64,000 bases of DNA from Sphingorhabdus_B arenilitoris (GTDB lineage Bacteria > Pseudomonadota > Alphaproteobacteria > Sphingomonadales > Sphingomonadaceae), in assembly GCF_042651485.1 (NCBI RefSeq), contig NZ_JBHSDH010000013.1:1798001-1862000 (forward strand), in the 5' to 3' direction. Under the pieces are notes generated by a model, which was given only the letters and a program-made list of their open reading frames with translations, was not told the origin of the DNA and did no database searches. Position numbers and translations under genes: made by a program. This document shows, in pieces, positions 34,135 through 42,205 of the stretch; position 1 is the stretch's first letter, and each line of letters opens with the position of its first letter.

Positions 34135-35265
34135 TCACCCCCGTTTGAACGGCATCATCTCACCGAGAAACGCCATTTCCCGCACCATTGCCTGTTCCTC
34201 GCGCCGCAGGAAATCGGCAATCGCGCTGCGAAATCCCTCATTGGGTATATAATGCGCGCTATAGGTCGGCACCGGTTCATATCCCCGCGCCAGTTTATGT
34301 TCTCCCTGCGCGCCTGCCTCTACGCGCGACAGGCCCTGTTCGATCGCAAATTCGATCGCCTGATAATAACAAAGCTCAAAATGCAGGAATTCAATATCCT
34401 CGCTGCATCCCCAATAGCGGCCATAGAGGCAATCCGGCCCGATCATATTCAGCGCGCCTGCCACCGGCCGGTCATCGCGGTAGGCCAATATCAGCAGCAG
34501 CTTATCCGCCATCATCTGCCCAATCAGGTCGAAAAATGCGCGGGTCAAATAGGGCTGACCCCATTTGCGCATCCCGGTATCTTGATAAAACAGCCAAAAG
34601 GCATCCCAATGTTCGCGGCGGATCTGGTCCCCGCTCAGCCGTTCAATCCGCACAGCATCCTGCGCCCCGCGCCGTTCCTTACGCACCGCCTTGCGCTTGC
34701 GTGAGGCCAGCGCCGAGAGGAAATCATCAAAACAGCCATAGCCCCGATTTTGCCAGTGAAATTGACTGCCCGTGCGGATCAGCCAGCCAGCCGCGCGAAA
34801 CAAATCAAGCTGACCTTCCTCGACAAAAGTCGCATGGGCCGATGACAGGCCATTTTGCGCCACCACCTCCTCCGCCGCCGCCAGCAAGGGTGCGGCCTGC
34901 GACGGATCGCGAAGCAGCAATCGCGGCCCTGGCACCGGCGAAAATGGCGATGCAATTTGCAGTTTGGGATAATAACACCCGCCGGCCCGTTCATAGGCGT
35001 CGGCCCAATGGTGATCGAAAATATATTCGCCTTGGCTGTGCATTTTCAAATAAGCGGGCATGGCCCCTGACAACGCGCCCGTGTCATCGCGCACCGAAAT
35101 TGGCACCGCTTGCCATCCTGTGCCTTCCCCGACGCTGCCCGATTGTTCGAGCGCGGACAGGAAATCATGGCTGGTGAAGGGATTGCCATTATTCAGGCCA
35201 TCCCAAATATCGCGGTCCACCGCGGCCACCCCCTTGCCAATCTCTGCGATTATCTCGCCGGGCAC
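34135..35265 (-). CDS. GNAT/FemAB-like acyltransferase (peptidoglycan-type, DUF482)
   Basis: 376 residues with the DUF482/COG3146 signatures: a DHHWADAYER segment, the LASRKRKAVRKERR basic stretch, and VEAGAQGEHKLARGYEPVPTYSAH near the C terminus. The family is related to FemAB-type aminoacyl transferases but its substrate is not established. It ends with FLRREEQAMVREM, also a family feature. It is the last gene of a possible operon with RidA, HAD and DUF3572 genes, all on the minus strand. Confidence 0.85.
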   Translation of the reverse strand: MPGEIIAEIGKGVAAVDRDIWDGLNNGNPFTSHDFLSALEQSGSVGEGTGWQAVPISVRDDTGALSGAMPAYLKMHSQGEYIFDHHWADAYERAGGCYYPKLQIASPFSPVPGPRLLLRDPSQAAPLLAAAEEVVAQNGLSSAHATFVEEGQLDLFRAAGWLIRTGSQFHWQNRGYGCFDDFLSALASRKRKAVRKERRGAQDAVRIERLSGDQIRREHWDAFWLFYQDTGMRKWGQPYLTRAFFDLIGQMMADKLLLILAYRDDRPVAGALNMIGPDCLYGRYWGCSEDIEFLHFELCYYQAIEFAIEQGLSRVEAGAQGEHKLARGYEPVPTYSAHYIPNEGFRSAIADFLRREEQAMVREMAFLGEMMPFKRG

Positions 35266-35276
35266 ATGGCGCTCCT

Positions 35277-35753
35277 TTATTTCGGTTTCACCGCGACGAT
35301 GGCGTCAATTTCAACCGTGGCATCGAGCGGCAATACCGGCACGGAAACAGCCGACCGCGCATGTTTACCAGCGGGTCCAAATACCGCTTCCATCAAATCC
35401 GATGCCCCATTGGCGACCATAGGCTGTTGAATGAAATCCGGGGTGGAGGCGACAAATACACCCAGCTTCACGATCCGTTCCACCCGCTCCAAATCGCCCA
35501 AAGCGGCTTTCATCTGCGCGATCAGCATCAGGGCGCAGGCACGGGCCGCTATCTGCCCATCCTCCATCGTCCGGCCCAGCGGGTTGGTGAAATCGCCAAC
35601 CTTGCCGGTCATCACCTGACCATTGATGAAAGGCAATTGCCCGGAAATGTAGAGCATTCCGCCCTGCTCCACCGCGGGGACATAGGATGCCACCGGCGGC
35701 GCGGCTTCCGGCAATGCCAGTCCCAATTCGGCCAATTTTGCTTCAATCGTCAT
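35277..35753 (-). CDS. RidA family protein (enamine/imine deaminase-like)
   Basis: 158 residues of the YjgF/YER057c/UK114 fold: GGMLYISGQLPF, KAALGDLERVERIVKLGVFV and KHARSAVSVPVLPLDATVEIDA, with the arginine and glutamate positions typical of active members. RidA-type enzymes deaminate reactive enamines and imines. The start at 35753 overlaps the upstream HAD gene by 4 bases (ATGA) and is preferred over the longer reading from 35831. Confidence 0.88.
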   Translation of the reverse strand: MTIEAKLAELGLALPEAAPPVASYVPAVEQGGMLYISGQLPFINGQVMTGKVGDFTNPLGRTMEDGQIAARACALMLIAQMKAALGDLERVERIVKLGVFVASTPDFIQQPMVANGASDLMEAVFGPAGKHARSAVSVPVLPLDATVEIDAIVAVKPK

Positions 35754-36397
35754 AATGCCTTCCCTTCGGTTCGCGGCGCAGGCGCGGCGGCGAGCAGCCT
35801 TTCTTCTATCCAGATATGTGCGGCATCCCATTCGTCAATCCGCGCATGGGCATGGGGGGCAGGTTTAATATGCCGCGCCATTAACGGTTCGCCGACCATA
35901 TGCAGCCGCCATACATCGGGCTGCACCTCTCCGACCGATTCATGATGGCCGCCCATATCGTCGATGAACACCGCAACGCTGGGTTGATATTCGGCGACGA
36001 TCCGGGCCAGCGCTTGTCCCTTTGGCCCTTGGTTGGTGAATATCGGAGCTTCGATGCCGATTGCCTTCAACTGCTCCGCCCGGGCTTCGGCACGGTGGTC
36101 CTGCAAATTGGTCAATATCGCAATATCCGCCCGCTGCGCCAAGGCGGTCATCGCTGGAACCGCGCCCGCAATTGGCGGCTGCCGGTGCATTTCGCTGTCA
36201 AAAAATCCGCCCAGCAGCTCCCATATTTTAACAGGCTCCACAAAACTGCCATCATGGCGATAGGTCAATGCCTGCGAAAAATCATGATTGTCGAGGCTGA
36301 AGTCAATATCATGCGCTTCATCCACCCAATCGCGAAAGGGCACAACCATATGCAGCAACACTTCGTCACAATCGGAAATGATCAGCGGTTTAGTCAT
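35750..36397 (-). CDS. HAD superfamily hydrolase
   Basis: 215 residues with the nucleophile motif IISDCDEVL (DxD), a threonine motif in ILTNLQDH, a basic residue before QALARIVAEYQP, and the acidic VFIDDMGGHHES motif. These four elements define HAD phosphatases. The substrate is unknown. It overlaps RidA by 4 bases and DUF3572 by 8 bases, so the three are translated together. Confidence 0.85.
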   Translation of the reverse strand: MTKPLIISDCDEVLLHMVVPFRDWVDEAHDIDFSLDNHDFSQALTYRHDGSFVEPVKIWELLGGFFDSEMHRQPPIAGAVPAMTALAQRADIAILTNLQDHRAEARAEQLKAIGIEAPIFTNQGPKGQALARIVAEYQPSVAVFIDDMGGHHESVGEVQPDVWRLHMVGEPLMARHIKPAPHAHARIDEWDAAHIWIEERLLAAAPAPRTEGKAL

Positions 36398-36677
36398 ATA
36401 GCTCTGCTCCGTCCAATTGCCGCCGCGCCGCCACCAAAGCCGCTGGGCTCACATCGATCGCTATGGCGCAGGCCAGCAAATCGGGTTCATGGCTTTCCAA
36501 AAATCCAAGCACAGCCGCCTGTAATCCTGCCTCGCCAATCCCGGCGCGCAGGCCCTCCGGCGTCAAGCCGGTCAGCGACAAGAGCCGCTGCGCCCGGCTA
36601 TCATCGCCCAGCGCCCATGCCAGCGCCTGTATCGCGAGCAAAGCGGGGTCGTGATTATTTTGATTTAATTTATGCAC
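36390..36677 (-). CDS. DUF3572 family protein
   Basis: 95 residues, all helical, with ALLAIQALAWALGDDSRAQRLLSLTGL followed by GLQAAVLGFLESHEPDLLACAIAID. This is the DUF3572 pattern found in alphaproteobacteria next to divK. The function is unknown. It is divergent from divK, with 51 bases between the start codons. Confidence 0.85.
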   Translation of the reverse strand: MHKLNQNNHDPALLAIQALAWALGDDSRAQRLLSLTGLTPEGLRAGIGEAGLQAAVLGFLESHEPDLLACAIAIDVSPAALVAARRQLDGAELYD

Positions 36678-36728
36678 CGCGCTGGTTTAAGACTTGTCAG
36701 CCCAAGGGCAAGATGGGAAAGACGCCAT

Positions 36729-37094
36729 ATGCCAAAAAAAGTGATGATCGTTGAAGATAATGAGCTGAATTTGAAATTATTCACCGATTTGCTCGCTGCG
36801 CATAAATATATTGTCGAAGGCGTGAAGGATGGCCGCCTCGCCATGGAACAGGCGAAAATGTTTACCCCCGATCTGGTCATCATGGATATTCAATTGCCGC
36901 ATATATCCGGCCTTGACCTGATCGAAGCGATGCAAAAGGACGCATCGCTATCCGCTATCCCGATACTCGCCGTCACCGCCTATGCCGGCAAAGGCGACGA
37001 AGACCGCATCATGGCCGCAGGCGCGCGGGGATATCTGTCCAAACCCGTATCGGTGATGAAATTCTTGGAGGCGGTGAGGGGCATATTGGGGTGA
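36729..37094 (+). CDS. divK: Cell-cycle response regulator DivK
   Basis: 121 residues, a single receiver domain without an output domain. The acidic pocket is VEDNELN (Asp10), the phosphate acceptor is Asp53 in LVIMDIQLPHISG, and the lysine lies in GYLSKPVSV. In Caulobacter DivK controls DivL/CckA and thus CtrA during asymmetric division. The N terminus MPKKVMIVEDNELN and neighbouring DUF3572 and rpmG support the identity. The start at 36729 is used rather than the upstream in-frame codon because the family begins at MPKK. Confidence 0.93.
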   Translation: MPKKVMIVEDNELNLKLFTDLLAAHKYIVEGVKDGRLAMEQAKMFTPDLVIMDIQLPHISGLDLIEAMQKDASLSAIPILAVTAYAGKGDEDRIMAAGARGYLSKPVSVMKFLEAVRGILG

Positions 37095-37230
37095 GGGGTG
37101 CGGTTGTTGGGGGGTGCAGACTGTCCGGTTTTGAGAACAATCGGCGGAAAGTTGCCCTTCGACGTCGGTTGCAGGATTGCTCCAACAGTGATAATACTTT
37201 AGTGTCGGGAACGCATCAGGGGAAACGCGT

Positions 37231-38229
37231 GTGACTACGAACCGTGCAAAGTTAGTTTTCTTGATCGCCTCGTGCCTGACCGCTCTGTTGGCTACAGCTA
37301 GTCTTGCTGCAACGGACCCGTTGACCACCGTTATCGACACGCGGGATGCTGAGCGCTTCGCTGCGGTCTTCGCGCGCAGCGGCGGAAAGCCCGACGCCGC
37401 ATCACTTCAGCGCGACTATCTTAACGGTGCCGGACGAGGCGTCGAGGTCTTCATGCCGGGCCGCATCGAGAATGCCGCAAATCTGGCGACGGCGATTGCT
37501 GCTGATCGCGAGCGCTATGCCTATGCGATCAAGACCTGTCTGCCGCTGGTCGCTTCGCTCGACGGTGAGCTTCGCGCGACCTATCTGGCCTATCGCGGAT
37601 TGCTGCCCGATCGTCAGCTTCCTGAGGTATATGTCGTGTTCGGCGCCGCGAATTCCGGGGGCACGGCCAAACCGGATGCACAGGTCATCGGCCTTGAATC
37701 AATGTGTGGTCCGGGCACAACGCCAGAGCAGTTCCGCACAGGGATGCGCAACATTTTCGCTCATGAAGTCGCGCACACGTTTCAGCCGGACGTTCTCGAA
37801 TCTGCGACCCACGACAAGCTGATGTTCATGGCGCTTAGTGAAGGCACACCGGACTTTCTCGCCTCGCTTGTGACAGCCAATCCTCCAAGTGCAGTGCGCG
37901 AGGAGTATGGGCGCGCCAACGAGACAAAGCTCTGGGCACAGTTTCAGCGTGATCGCTCCGTGCTGCTTGGCAAGAGCTGGGCGGAAATAGACACTGATCC
38001 CGTTCTGAAGGCCGCCATGCACCGCTGGTTCGGAAACGCAGGCGCAGCACCGGAGGGCGTTCCTTCCGAGATGGGCTACTGGGTGGGCATGCAAATCGCG
38101 GCAGCGTCCTTTCAAGCCGCGCCTGACAAACGCGCGGCAATCAACGCGCTGCTTGCACGGACTGATCCGATCGCCCTAGCCAATGCGAGCGGCTATGACG
38201 GAAAGGTAGTTGTTGACCCCCGCCAGTGA
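37231..38229 (+). CDS. Exported gluzincin-like hypothetical protein
   Basis: 332 residues with a signal peptide (hydrophobic 9-25, cleavage near SLAATD). HEVAH at 178-182 is followed by ALSEGTPDFL with Glu204, 21 residues later, matching the HExxH plus distant Glu pattern of gluzincins. The rest resembles no family I recognise, although DUF2268-type proteins are similar in plan. Codon use is plainer and less A/T-ending than in divK and rpmG. It lies in an insert between them, just upstream of the repeat-flanked GIY-YIG gene. Probably acquired. Confidence 0.65.
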   Translation: MTTNRAKLVFLIASCLTALLATASLAATDPLTTVIDTRDAERFAAVFARSGGKPDAASLQRDYLNGAGRGVEVFMPGRIENAANLATAIAADRERYAYAIKTCLPLVASLDGELRATYLAYRGLLPDRQLPEVYVVFGAANSGGTAKPDAQVIGLESMCGPGTTPEQFRTGMRNIFAHEVAHTFQPDVLESATHDKLMFMALSEGTPDFLASLVTANPPSAVREEYGRANETKLWAQFQRDRSVLLGKSWAEIDTDPVLKAAMHRWFGNAGAAPEGVPSEMGYWVGMQIAAASFQAAPDKRAAINALLARTDPIALANASGYDGKVVVDPRQ

Positions 38230-38348
38230 ATTTGATGGGAGCTGCTACCGTTCGCGCCGACCTTGCCGTGAACGAACGTCAAGTTTGGTCGAGTTTGTAA
38301 AGCATGTTGAACGCCCAAAATCTCCTCACATTCTGCCTCCCCACTTAC

Positions 38349-38379
38349 CGTCGCCCCGCACTTGATGCGGGGCTTGGCT
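38349..38379 (+). repeat. REP-like palindrome, left flank of GIY-YIG gene B
   Basis: A 31-base element beginning CGTCGCCCCGCACTTG with a hairpin CCCCGCA, loop CTTGA, TGCGGGG. It matches its inverted copy at 38724-38754 at 30 of 31 positions and belongs to the same family as the repeats at 8189 and 8564 (shared CGTC lead, CTTGW loop). Confidence 0.88.
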
Positions 38380-38413
38380 TTTCTTTTGCGCGGCATTGCG
38401 CAATACCGCCTGC

Positions 38414-38725
38414 ATGGCAAAGCGCGGCTGGGTTTACATCATGACGAACCGGTATCGCGGCGGGATGTATGTCGGGGTTACGGCGGACCTTATCCGGCGC
38501 GTGCAGCAGCACCGCGAAGGGGCTGGCTCTTCGCATATGACCGATTTTGGCAAGAAACGGCTGGTCTATGCGGAGCGCCATGAAGACATTGCCCCCGCTA
38601 TTGCGCGCGAAAAGTTGGTTAAGAAATGGCGGCGCGAATGGAAATTTGCGCTGATTGAGGCCGATAATCCCGATTGGCGCGACCTTTGGGATGGTTGGTT
38701 TGCAGAGGATAGCGCGGCAAAATAG
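38414..38725 (+). CDS. GIY-YIG nuclease (UPF0213-like), flanked by inverted repeats
   Basis: 103 residues: WVYIMTNRYRGGMYVGVTA contains the GIY (VYI) and YIG (YVG) strands, RRVQQHREG supplies the arginine-containing helix, and AIAREKLVKKWRREWKFALIE contains the likely catalytic glutamate. UPF0213 proteins are small single-strand or branch-DNA nucleases of uncertain function. The start at 38414 (MAKRGW) suits the family better than the 6 codons before it. The stop codon TAG overlaps the first bases of the right repeat. The left repeat is 34 bases before the ATG. This copy is intact, unlike the one at 8208. Confidence 0.88.
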   Translation: MAKRGWVYIMTNRYRGGMYVGVTADLIRRVQQHREGAGSSHMTDFGKKRLVYAERHEDIAPAIAREKLVKKWRREWKFALIEADNPDWRDLWDGWFAEDSAAK

Positions 38726-38754
38726 CCAAGCCCCGCATCAAGTGCGGGACGACG
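38724..38754 (-). repeat. REP-like palindrome, right flank of GIY-YIG gene B (inverted copy)
   Basis: The reverse complement of the left flank with a single base change. It starts inside the stop codon of the nuclease gene, so gene end and repeat are fused. Confidence 0.88.
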
Positions 38755-39052
38755 TGGACTTGAATGTCAGCTTCAGATGTTGACGATACGCTGAACCAAC
38801 GAACGCAAACTTGCCGGAAGTGGACACTCTACCCGCGCTGCTGCAGCAGTTGCCCTTACAATGTTGGTCTTTATCGAGCCTGTTATCCCTGACAACCGGT
38901 ATCGCTGCAGAGCCAACCATCCGCGTAGCTTTCGAAACGCGCTATCTCGTTCCTCCGCGATCCCGTTTTGGTGAGACTATTTTGTGACGTCCGAGGTAAA
39001 TTGCGGGTTTTCGCTATTTGATATGGCGAACCGAATACAGGGGGCTCTTCAC
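38755..39052. other. Non-coding stretch between GIY-YIG gene B and rpmG
   Basis: About 300 bases with no credible gene. The ORFs here are short and lack family features or ribosome-binding sites. The sequence AACGAACG occurs here (near 38798) and near 38273, before the GIY-YIG gene, but no longer match was found. It may be decayed insert sequence. Confidence 0.5.
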
Positions 39053-39077
39053 AAAAAAGGGCGCCCGGAAGCGCCCT
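39053..39077 (-). terminator. Rho-independent terminator of rpmG
   Basis: On the minus strand AGGGCGC pairs with GCGCCCT around a 6-base loop and is followed by TTTTT. It lies about 30 bases after the rpmG stop codon. Confidence 0.85.
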
Positions 39078-39107
39078 GTTCATTGTCTTTCTATCGCGGG
39101 AAAGCGC

Positions 39108-39275
39108 TTATTTGATTTTGGCTTCCTTAAACTCGACATGCTTGCGCACGACGGGGTCATATTTGCGGAAAGACATTTTTTCGGTCGTGTTGCGCGGGTT
39201 TTTCTTCGTGGTGTAGAAAAAGCCAGTGTCAGCGGTGCTGAGCAATTTGATTTTGATAGTGGCTGGCTTCGCCAT
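39108..39275 (-). CDS. rpmG: 50S ribosomal protein L33
   Basis: 55 residues on the minus strand: MAKPATIKIKLLSTADTGFF, then YTTKKNPRNTTEKMSFRKYD and VVRKHVEFKEAKIK. This is the cysteine-free (zinc-independent) form of L33 usual in alphaproteobacteria. It is followed by a strong terminator. rpmG is commonly next to divK in this group; here about 2 kb separates them. Confidence 0.95.
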   Translation of the reverse strand: MAKPATIKIKLLSTADTGFFYTTKKNPRNTTEKMSFRKYDPVVRKHVEFKEAKIK

Positions 39276-39476
39276 GGCCCGTTCCTTTATTTCGAAATGC
39301 GTAAAAATTTAGGGAGCGGCTGTGCGCCCCGTTTCAGACGCGGGCTAATGTCGGCTATGGCAAGTAAAGTCAAGCCTTTTGAATCAATCCGGCCGCCATT
39401 TACCCGATATTAACCATGTTGCCCGAAACTGCAGTGGTACAGAAAGGCATGGCCTTTCGATAGCAGGGGCAGCAAT

Positions 39477-39812
39477 ATGGATTTCGACAATGACCGTTTG
39501 TTACTGGCCAGAGCCACGCTTTCCGACCTTGTCGAAGCATTGCGGCTCACCCATTTTAACACCAGCCCCGTCCTGTTCCTCACTCGGTTAGAGGCGATCC
39601 GCGAAACCGCAAAGATACAGCGTTTTGACGCGGTGGCCGAAATTGCCGCTTCATTTGAGGATGCGATGCAGCGTGTCATCACGCGCGGCGGGGCCGAATC
39701 GGTGATCGAAAATTACCTGCTGATATTGCGGGAGGCGATTGGCTGTTCGAATCTGGATGCGGTCATTGCCGAATCGCTGCTCGCCTCGGTCGCCATTCGC
39801 CTGCGGGCCTGA
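39477..39812 (+). CDS. Conserved hypothetical helical protein
   Basis: 111 residues, all helix, with MDFDNDRLLLARATLSDLVE and FDAVAEIAASFEDAMQRVIT. There are no catalytic or metal motifs, no signal peptide and no membrane segment. It has a GGGGC site before the ATG. I do not recognise the family. It stands alone between rpmG and the GDT1 transporter, and could be a cytoplasmic regulator. Confidence 0.65.
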   Translation: MDFDNDRLLLARATLSDLVEALRLTHFNTSPVLFLTRLEAIRETAKIQRFDAVAEIAASFEDAMQRVITRGGAESVIENYLLILREAIGCSNLDAVIAESLLASVAIRLRA

Positions 39813-39869
39813 AACACGCGGCGCAGCAACGCCGCCATTATTTTAACCAAATGATGCTAGGCACAGCCT

Positions 39870-40436
39870 ATGGATGCCATGCTCGCCACTTTCTTTGCGG
39901 TATTGGTCGCCGAAATGGGCGACCGGAGTCAGGTTTTGGCCGCCGCGCTTGCTATCAGATTCCATGATGACCGCCGGATATTGGCGGGCCTGACGCTCGC
40001 CACATTGCTTAATTGCGCGATCAGCGCCGCCGCCGGATCGGTGATCGATCAATGGATCAGCGAAGAGCCCGTGCGCTTATTCATCGCCCTCGCCTATATA
40101 TTCGCTGGCGCAGGCATGCTGATGTGGCGGCGGCGAGTAGATATATTGAGTGGGTGGAAAACCGGGGCCTTTACCACCAGCTTTTTGGGCCTGTTCATCC
40201 TGCAATTTGGGGATAAGAGCCAGTTTTTGATCGCGGCGCAATCGGCCGGGACGCCATTTTGGGGATTTGCTTTTGCGGGCGGCGCGCTCGGCGTGCTCGC
40301 GGCCTGCGTTCCTGCGATATTGCTCCGCGAAAAAATGGCGCAAATGCTGCCAATCGGACTGATCCGGAAGATGGGCGGCCTGTTGCTGCTATTATGGGGC
40401 GCCTATCTTGCGCTGGGTGTATTTGACCTGATTTAG
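39870..40436 (+). CDS. GDT1/TMEM165 (UPF0016) family cation transporter
   Basis: 188 residues with about six transmembrane helices and two copies of the family motif ExGD(R/K)S: VAEMGDRSQVLA near the N terminus and LQFGDKSQFLIA in the second half. Members move Mn2+ or Ca2+ against H+ across membranes. In bacteria they can protect against manganese excess. No riboswitch was seen upstream. Confidence 0.88.
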   Translation: MDAMLATFFAVLVAEMGDRSQVLAAALAIRFHDDRRILAGLTLATLLNCAISAAAGSVIDQWISEEPVRLFIALAYIFAGAGMLMWRRRVDILSGWKTGAFTTSFLGLFILQFGDKSQFLIAAQSAGTPFWGFAFAGGALGVLAACVPAILLREKMAQMLPIGLIRKMGGLLLLLWGAYLALGVFDLI

Positions 40437-40469
40437 GGTATGGTCCTCACCCAACCTATCCCATCCATG

Positions 40470-40499
40470 AAAAGGCCAGCAGACAGTAATCTGCCGGCC
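40470..40499 (-). terminator. Terminator of the cold-shock gene
   Basis: On the minus strand GGCCGGCAGA pairs with TCTGCTGGCC, one G-T wobble included, and is followed by TTTT. The wobble is a mismatch on the plus strand, so it is built for the minus transcript. Confidence 0.7.
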
Positions 40500-40515
40500 C
40501 AATCCATGGGATGGT

Positions 40516-41253
40516 TTATCCCTGTAGGCGGGCCAAATTGGTCGCCGAAAATTTGCCGCGGCGGTCGATTTCAATGTCAAATTCCAACCGGTCGCCTTGA
40601 GTTACTTGACCGACGCCAGCGCGTTCCAAGGCGGAGATATGAACAAATACGTCTTCCGCGCCATCATCGCGTTGAATGAATCCAAAGCCTTTGACATCGT
40701 TAAAGAATTTGACCGTGCCATTGGCATGTTCCCCCGCCACGCCGGGGCTACCGCCGCTGCTGCGCGCTGCTGGACCGCGATCTTCGCGCGGCGGCGGCGC
40801 GGAGGCCTCAACCGCCATGGGTTCACCGTCAATCACCAGGTCCGATGCAGACACTTTTCCGCCCCGGTCAACCAATGTGAATTCCAGCGGCTGCCCTTCG
40901 GCAAGACCGGTTAATCCGGCTTGTTCAACGGCGCTGATATGAACGAACACGTCATCGGCCCGGTCATCGCATTGGATGAAGCCGAAGCCTTTTTGTGTGT
41001 TGAAAAATTTAACTATCCCTTTGCCCGAGCCCACAACCTGTGCGGGCATCGAAGGAGCGCGGGGCGCGCCGCGAGGAGGGCCGCCAGCGCCGCCACCTGC
41101 ATTATAGCCGCCAGACCGGCCACCGCCAAAGTCCCGGCCACCGCCAAAATCATTTCCGAATGTGGATGGAGCCTGATAGCCGTCATAACTTTCGTCACCA
41201 AAACTATCTCTTTTGTCCCGGCCCCTGCCGCGCCGTTTGCGATCAAAACTCAT
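40516..41253 (-). CDS. Cold-shock protein with two CSD domains
   Basis: 245 residues: an Arg-rich start (MSFDRKRRGRGRDKRDSFGD), a Gly/Tyr/Phe-rich low-complexity stretch (about 25-75), then two cold-shock domains, each with GxVKFFN and KGFGFIQ (RNP1) and DVFVHIS (RNP2). Double-CSD proteins bind single-strand RNA or DNA and act as RNA chaperones. The glycine-rich region could support self-association. The start at 41253 gives this layout; 45 more upstream residues are unlikely to be translated. About 300 bases of 5' leader precede it. Confidence 0.9.
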   Translation of the reverse strand: MSFDRKRRGRGRDKRDSFGDESYDGYQAPSTFGNDFGGGRDFGGGRSGGYNAGGGAGGPPRGAPRAPSMPAQVVGSGKGIVKFFNTQKGFGFIQCDDRADDVFVHISAVEQAGLTGLAEGQPLEFTLVDRGGKVSASDLVIDGEPMAVEASAPPPREDRGPAARSSGGSPGVAGEHANGTVKFFNDVKGFGFIQRDDGAEDVFVHISALERAGVGQVTQGDRLEFDIEIDRRGKFSATNLARLQG

Positions 41254-41561
41254 AATTACTCTATTACTTCCCCAACGCCCGGCCACTTCGGCAAATGCGG
41301 TCAAGGGCGAAACTGACTGCATCTGTAAACAGGGAACCTCAACCCTATTGCCCTGTGCATAACCTATTAACGGCGCAGGGTATAGCAATATTATAAGGCG
41401 TCCTGACGGCCAATATCCCCATATATCGCGGCTTTCTCACCATAGCTTATCCTTGCCATAGCGGCCTGCTTGGTGCAAAGCGCCGGAAATAGGCTATTAT
41501 GCGGCGATCTGGGGTGCCGCCCATAGCCCGCCCGAGTCGCATTACTTATTAAGGCCTGTTG
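41254..41561. other. Leader/intergenic region between the cold-shock gene and the RNase D-like gene
   Basis: About 308 bases, divergent starts at both ends, with no credible ORF. A long leader is normal for cold-shock genes and may fold for temperature response. I could not identify a specific motif. Confidence 0.5.
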
Positions 41562-42179
41562 ATGAGCATTTTTTTCCACGAAGAAGATTTACCCGAAAAT
41601 ATACTGGCAGACGGGCCGGTTGCGGTGGACACCGAAACCATGGGCTTAATCACCCCGCGCGATCGGTTATGCTTGCTCCAAATTTCCGATGGACACGGCG
41701 ATGAACATTTGGTCCGTTTTGGCGTCAACAGCGATTTTGCCGCGCCCAATTTGCGCGCCGTTCTTGCCGATCCAAACCGTTTGAAACTATTTCATTTTGC
41801 GCGTTTCGACCTGGCCGCAATCGAACATTATCTCAAAGTCACTGCCGCGCCCGTTTTCTGCACGAAAATCGCATCTCGCCTGACCCGCACCTATACCGAC
41901 CGGCATGGGCTCAAAGAATTGGTCCGCGAAATGTTGGGGCAGGATATCAGCAAGCAGCAACAATCGAGCGATTGGGGCGGGCCGATATTGTCCGACGCAC
42001 AAAAAGACTATGCGGCAAGCGACGTGCGTTTCCTGCACCGTTTGCATGCGCAATTTACCGAAAAGCTGGAACGTGAAGGCCGCAGCGAGCTGGCACAGGC
42101 TTGCTTTGATTTTCTACCGCACCGGGCGCGGCTCGATTTGGCAGGATGGCCCGAAATTGATATATTCGGCCATAGTTAA
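41562..42179 (+). CDS. RNase D-like 3'-5' exonuclease
   Basis: 205 residues of the DEDD exonuclease superfamily: Exo I VAVDTETMGL (Asp and Glu), Exo II HFARFDLAAI, and Exo III KDYAASDVRFLHRLH (Tyr and Asp). The HRDC domains of full RNase D are missing, as in small Rnd-like proteins. It may trim tRNA or other RNA 3' ends. The start is ATG at 41562. It lies just upstream of the lpt-rpoN cluster and ends 26 bases before lptC. Confidence 0.85.
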   Translation: MSIFFHEEDLPENILADGPVAVDTETMGLITPRDRLCLLQISDGHGDEHLVRFGVNSDFAAPNLRAVLADPNRLKLFHFARFDLAAIEHYLKVTAAPVFCTKIASRLTRTYTDRHGLKELVREMLGQDISKQQQSSDWGGPILSDAQKDYAASDVRFLHRLHAQFTEKLEREGRSELAQACFDFLPHRARLDLAGWPEIDIFGHS

Positions 42180-42205
42180 TCGATGGCGCAATAGAAGAGA
42201 AGAAA

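Noticed and set aside
34188..35177. 329-codon + strand ORF rich in Arg and Pro
   Set aside because: It is antisense to the DUF482 acyltransferase; the composition is typical of shadow frames.
38738..38920. 60-codon minus strand ORF between the GIY-YIG gene and rpmG
   Set aside because: It starts without a ribosome-binding site, runs into the palindrome, and has no recognisable features.
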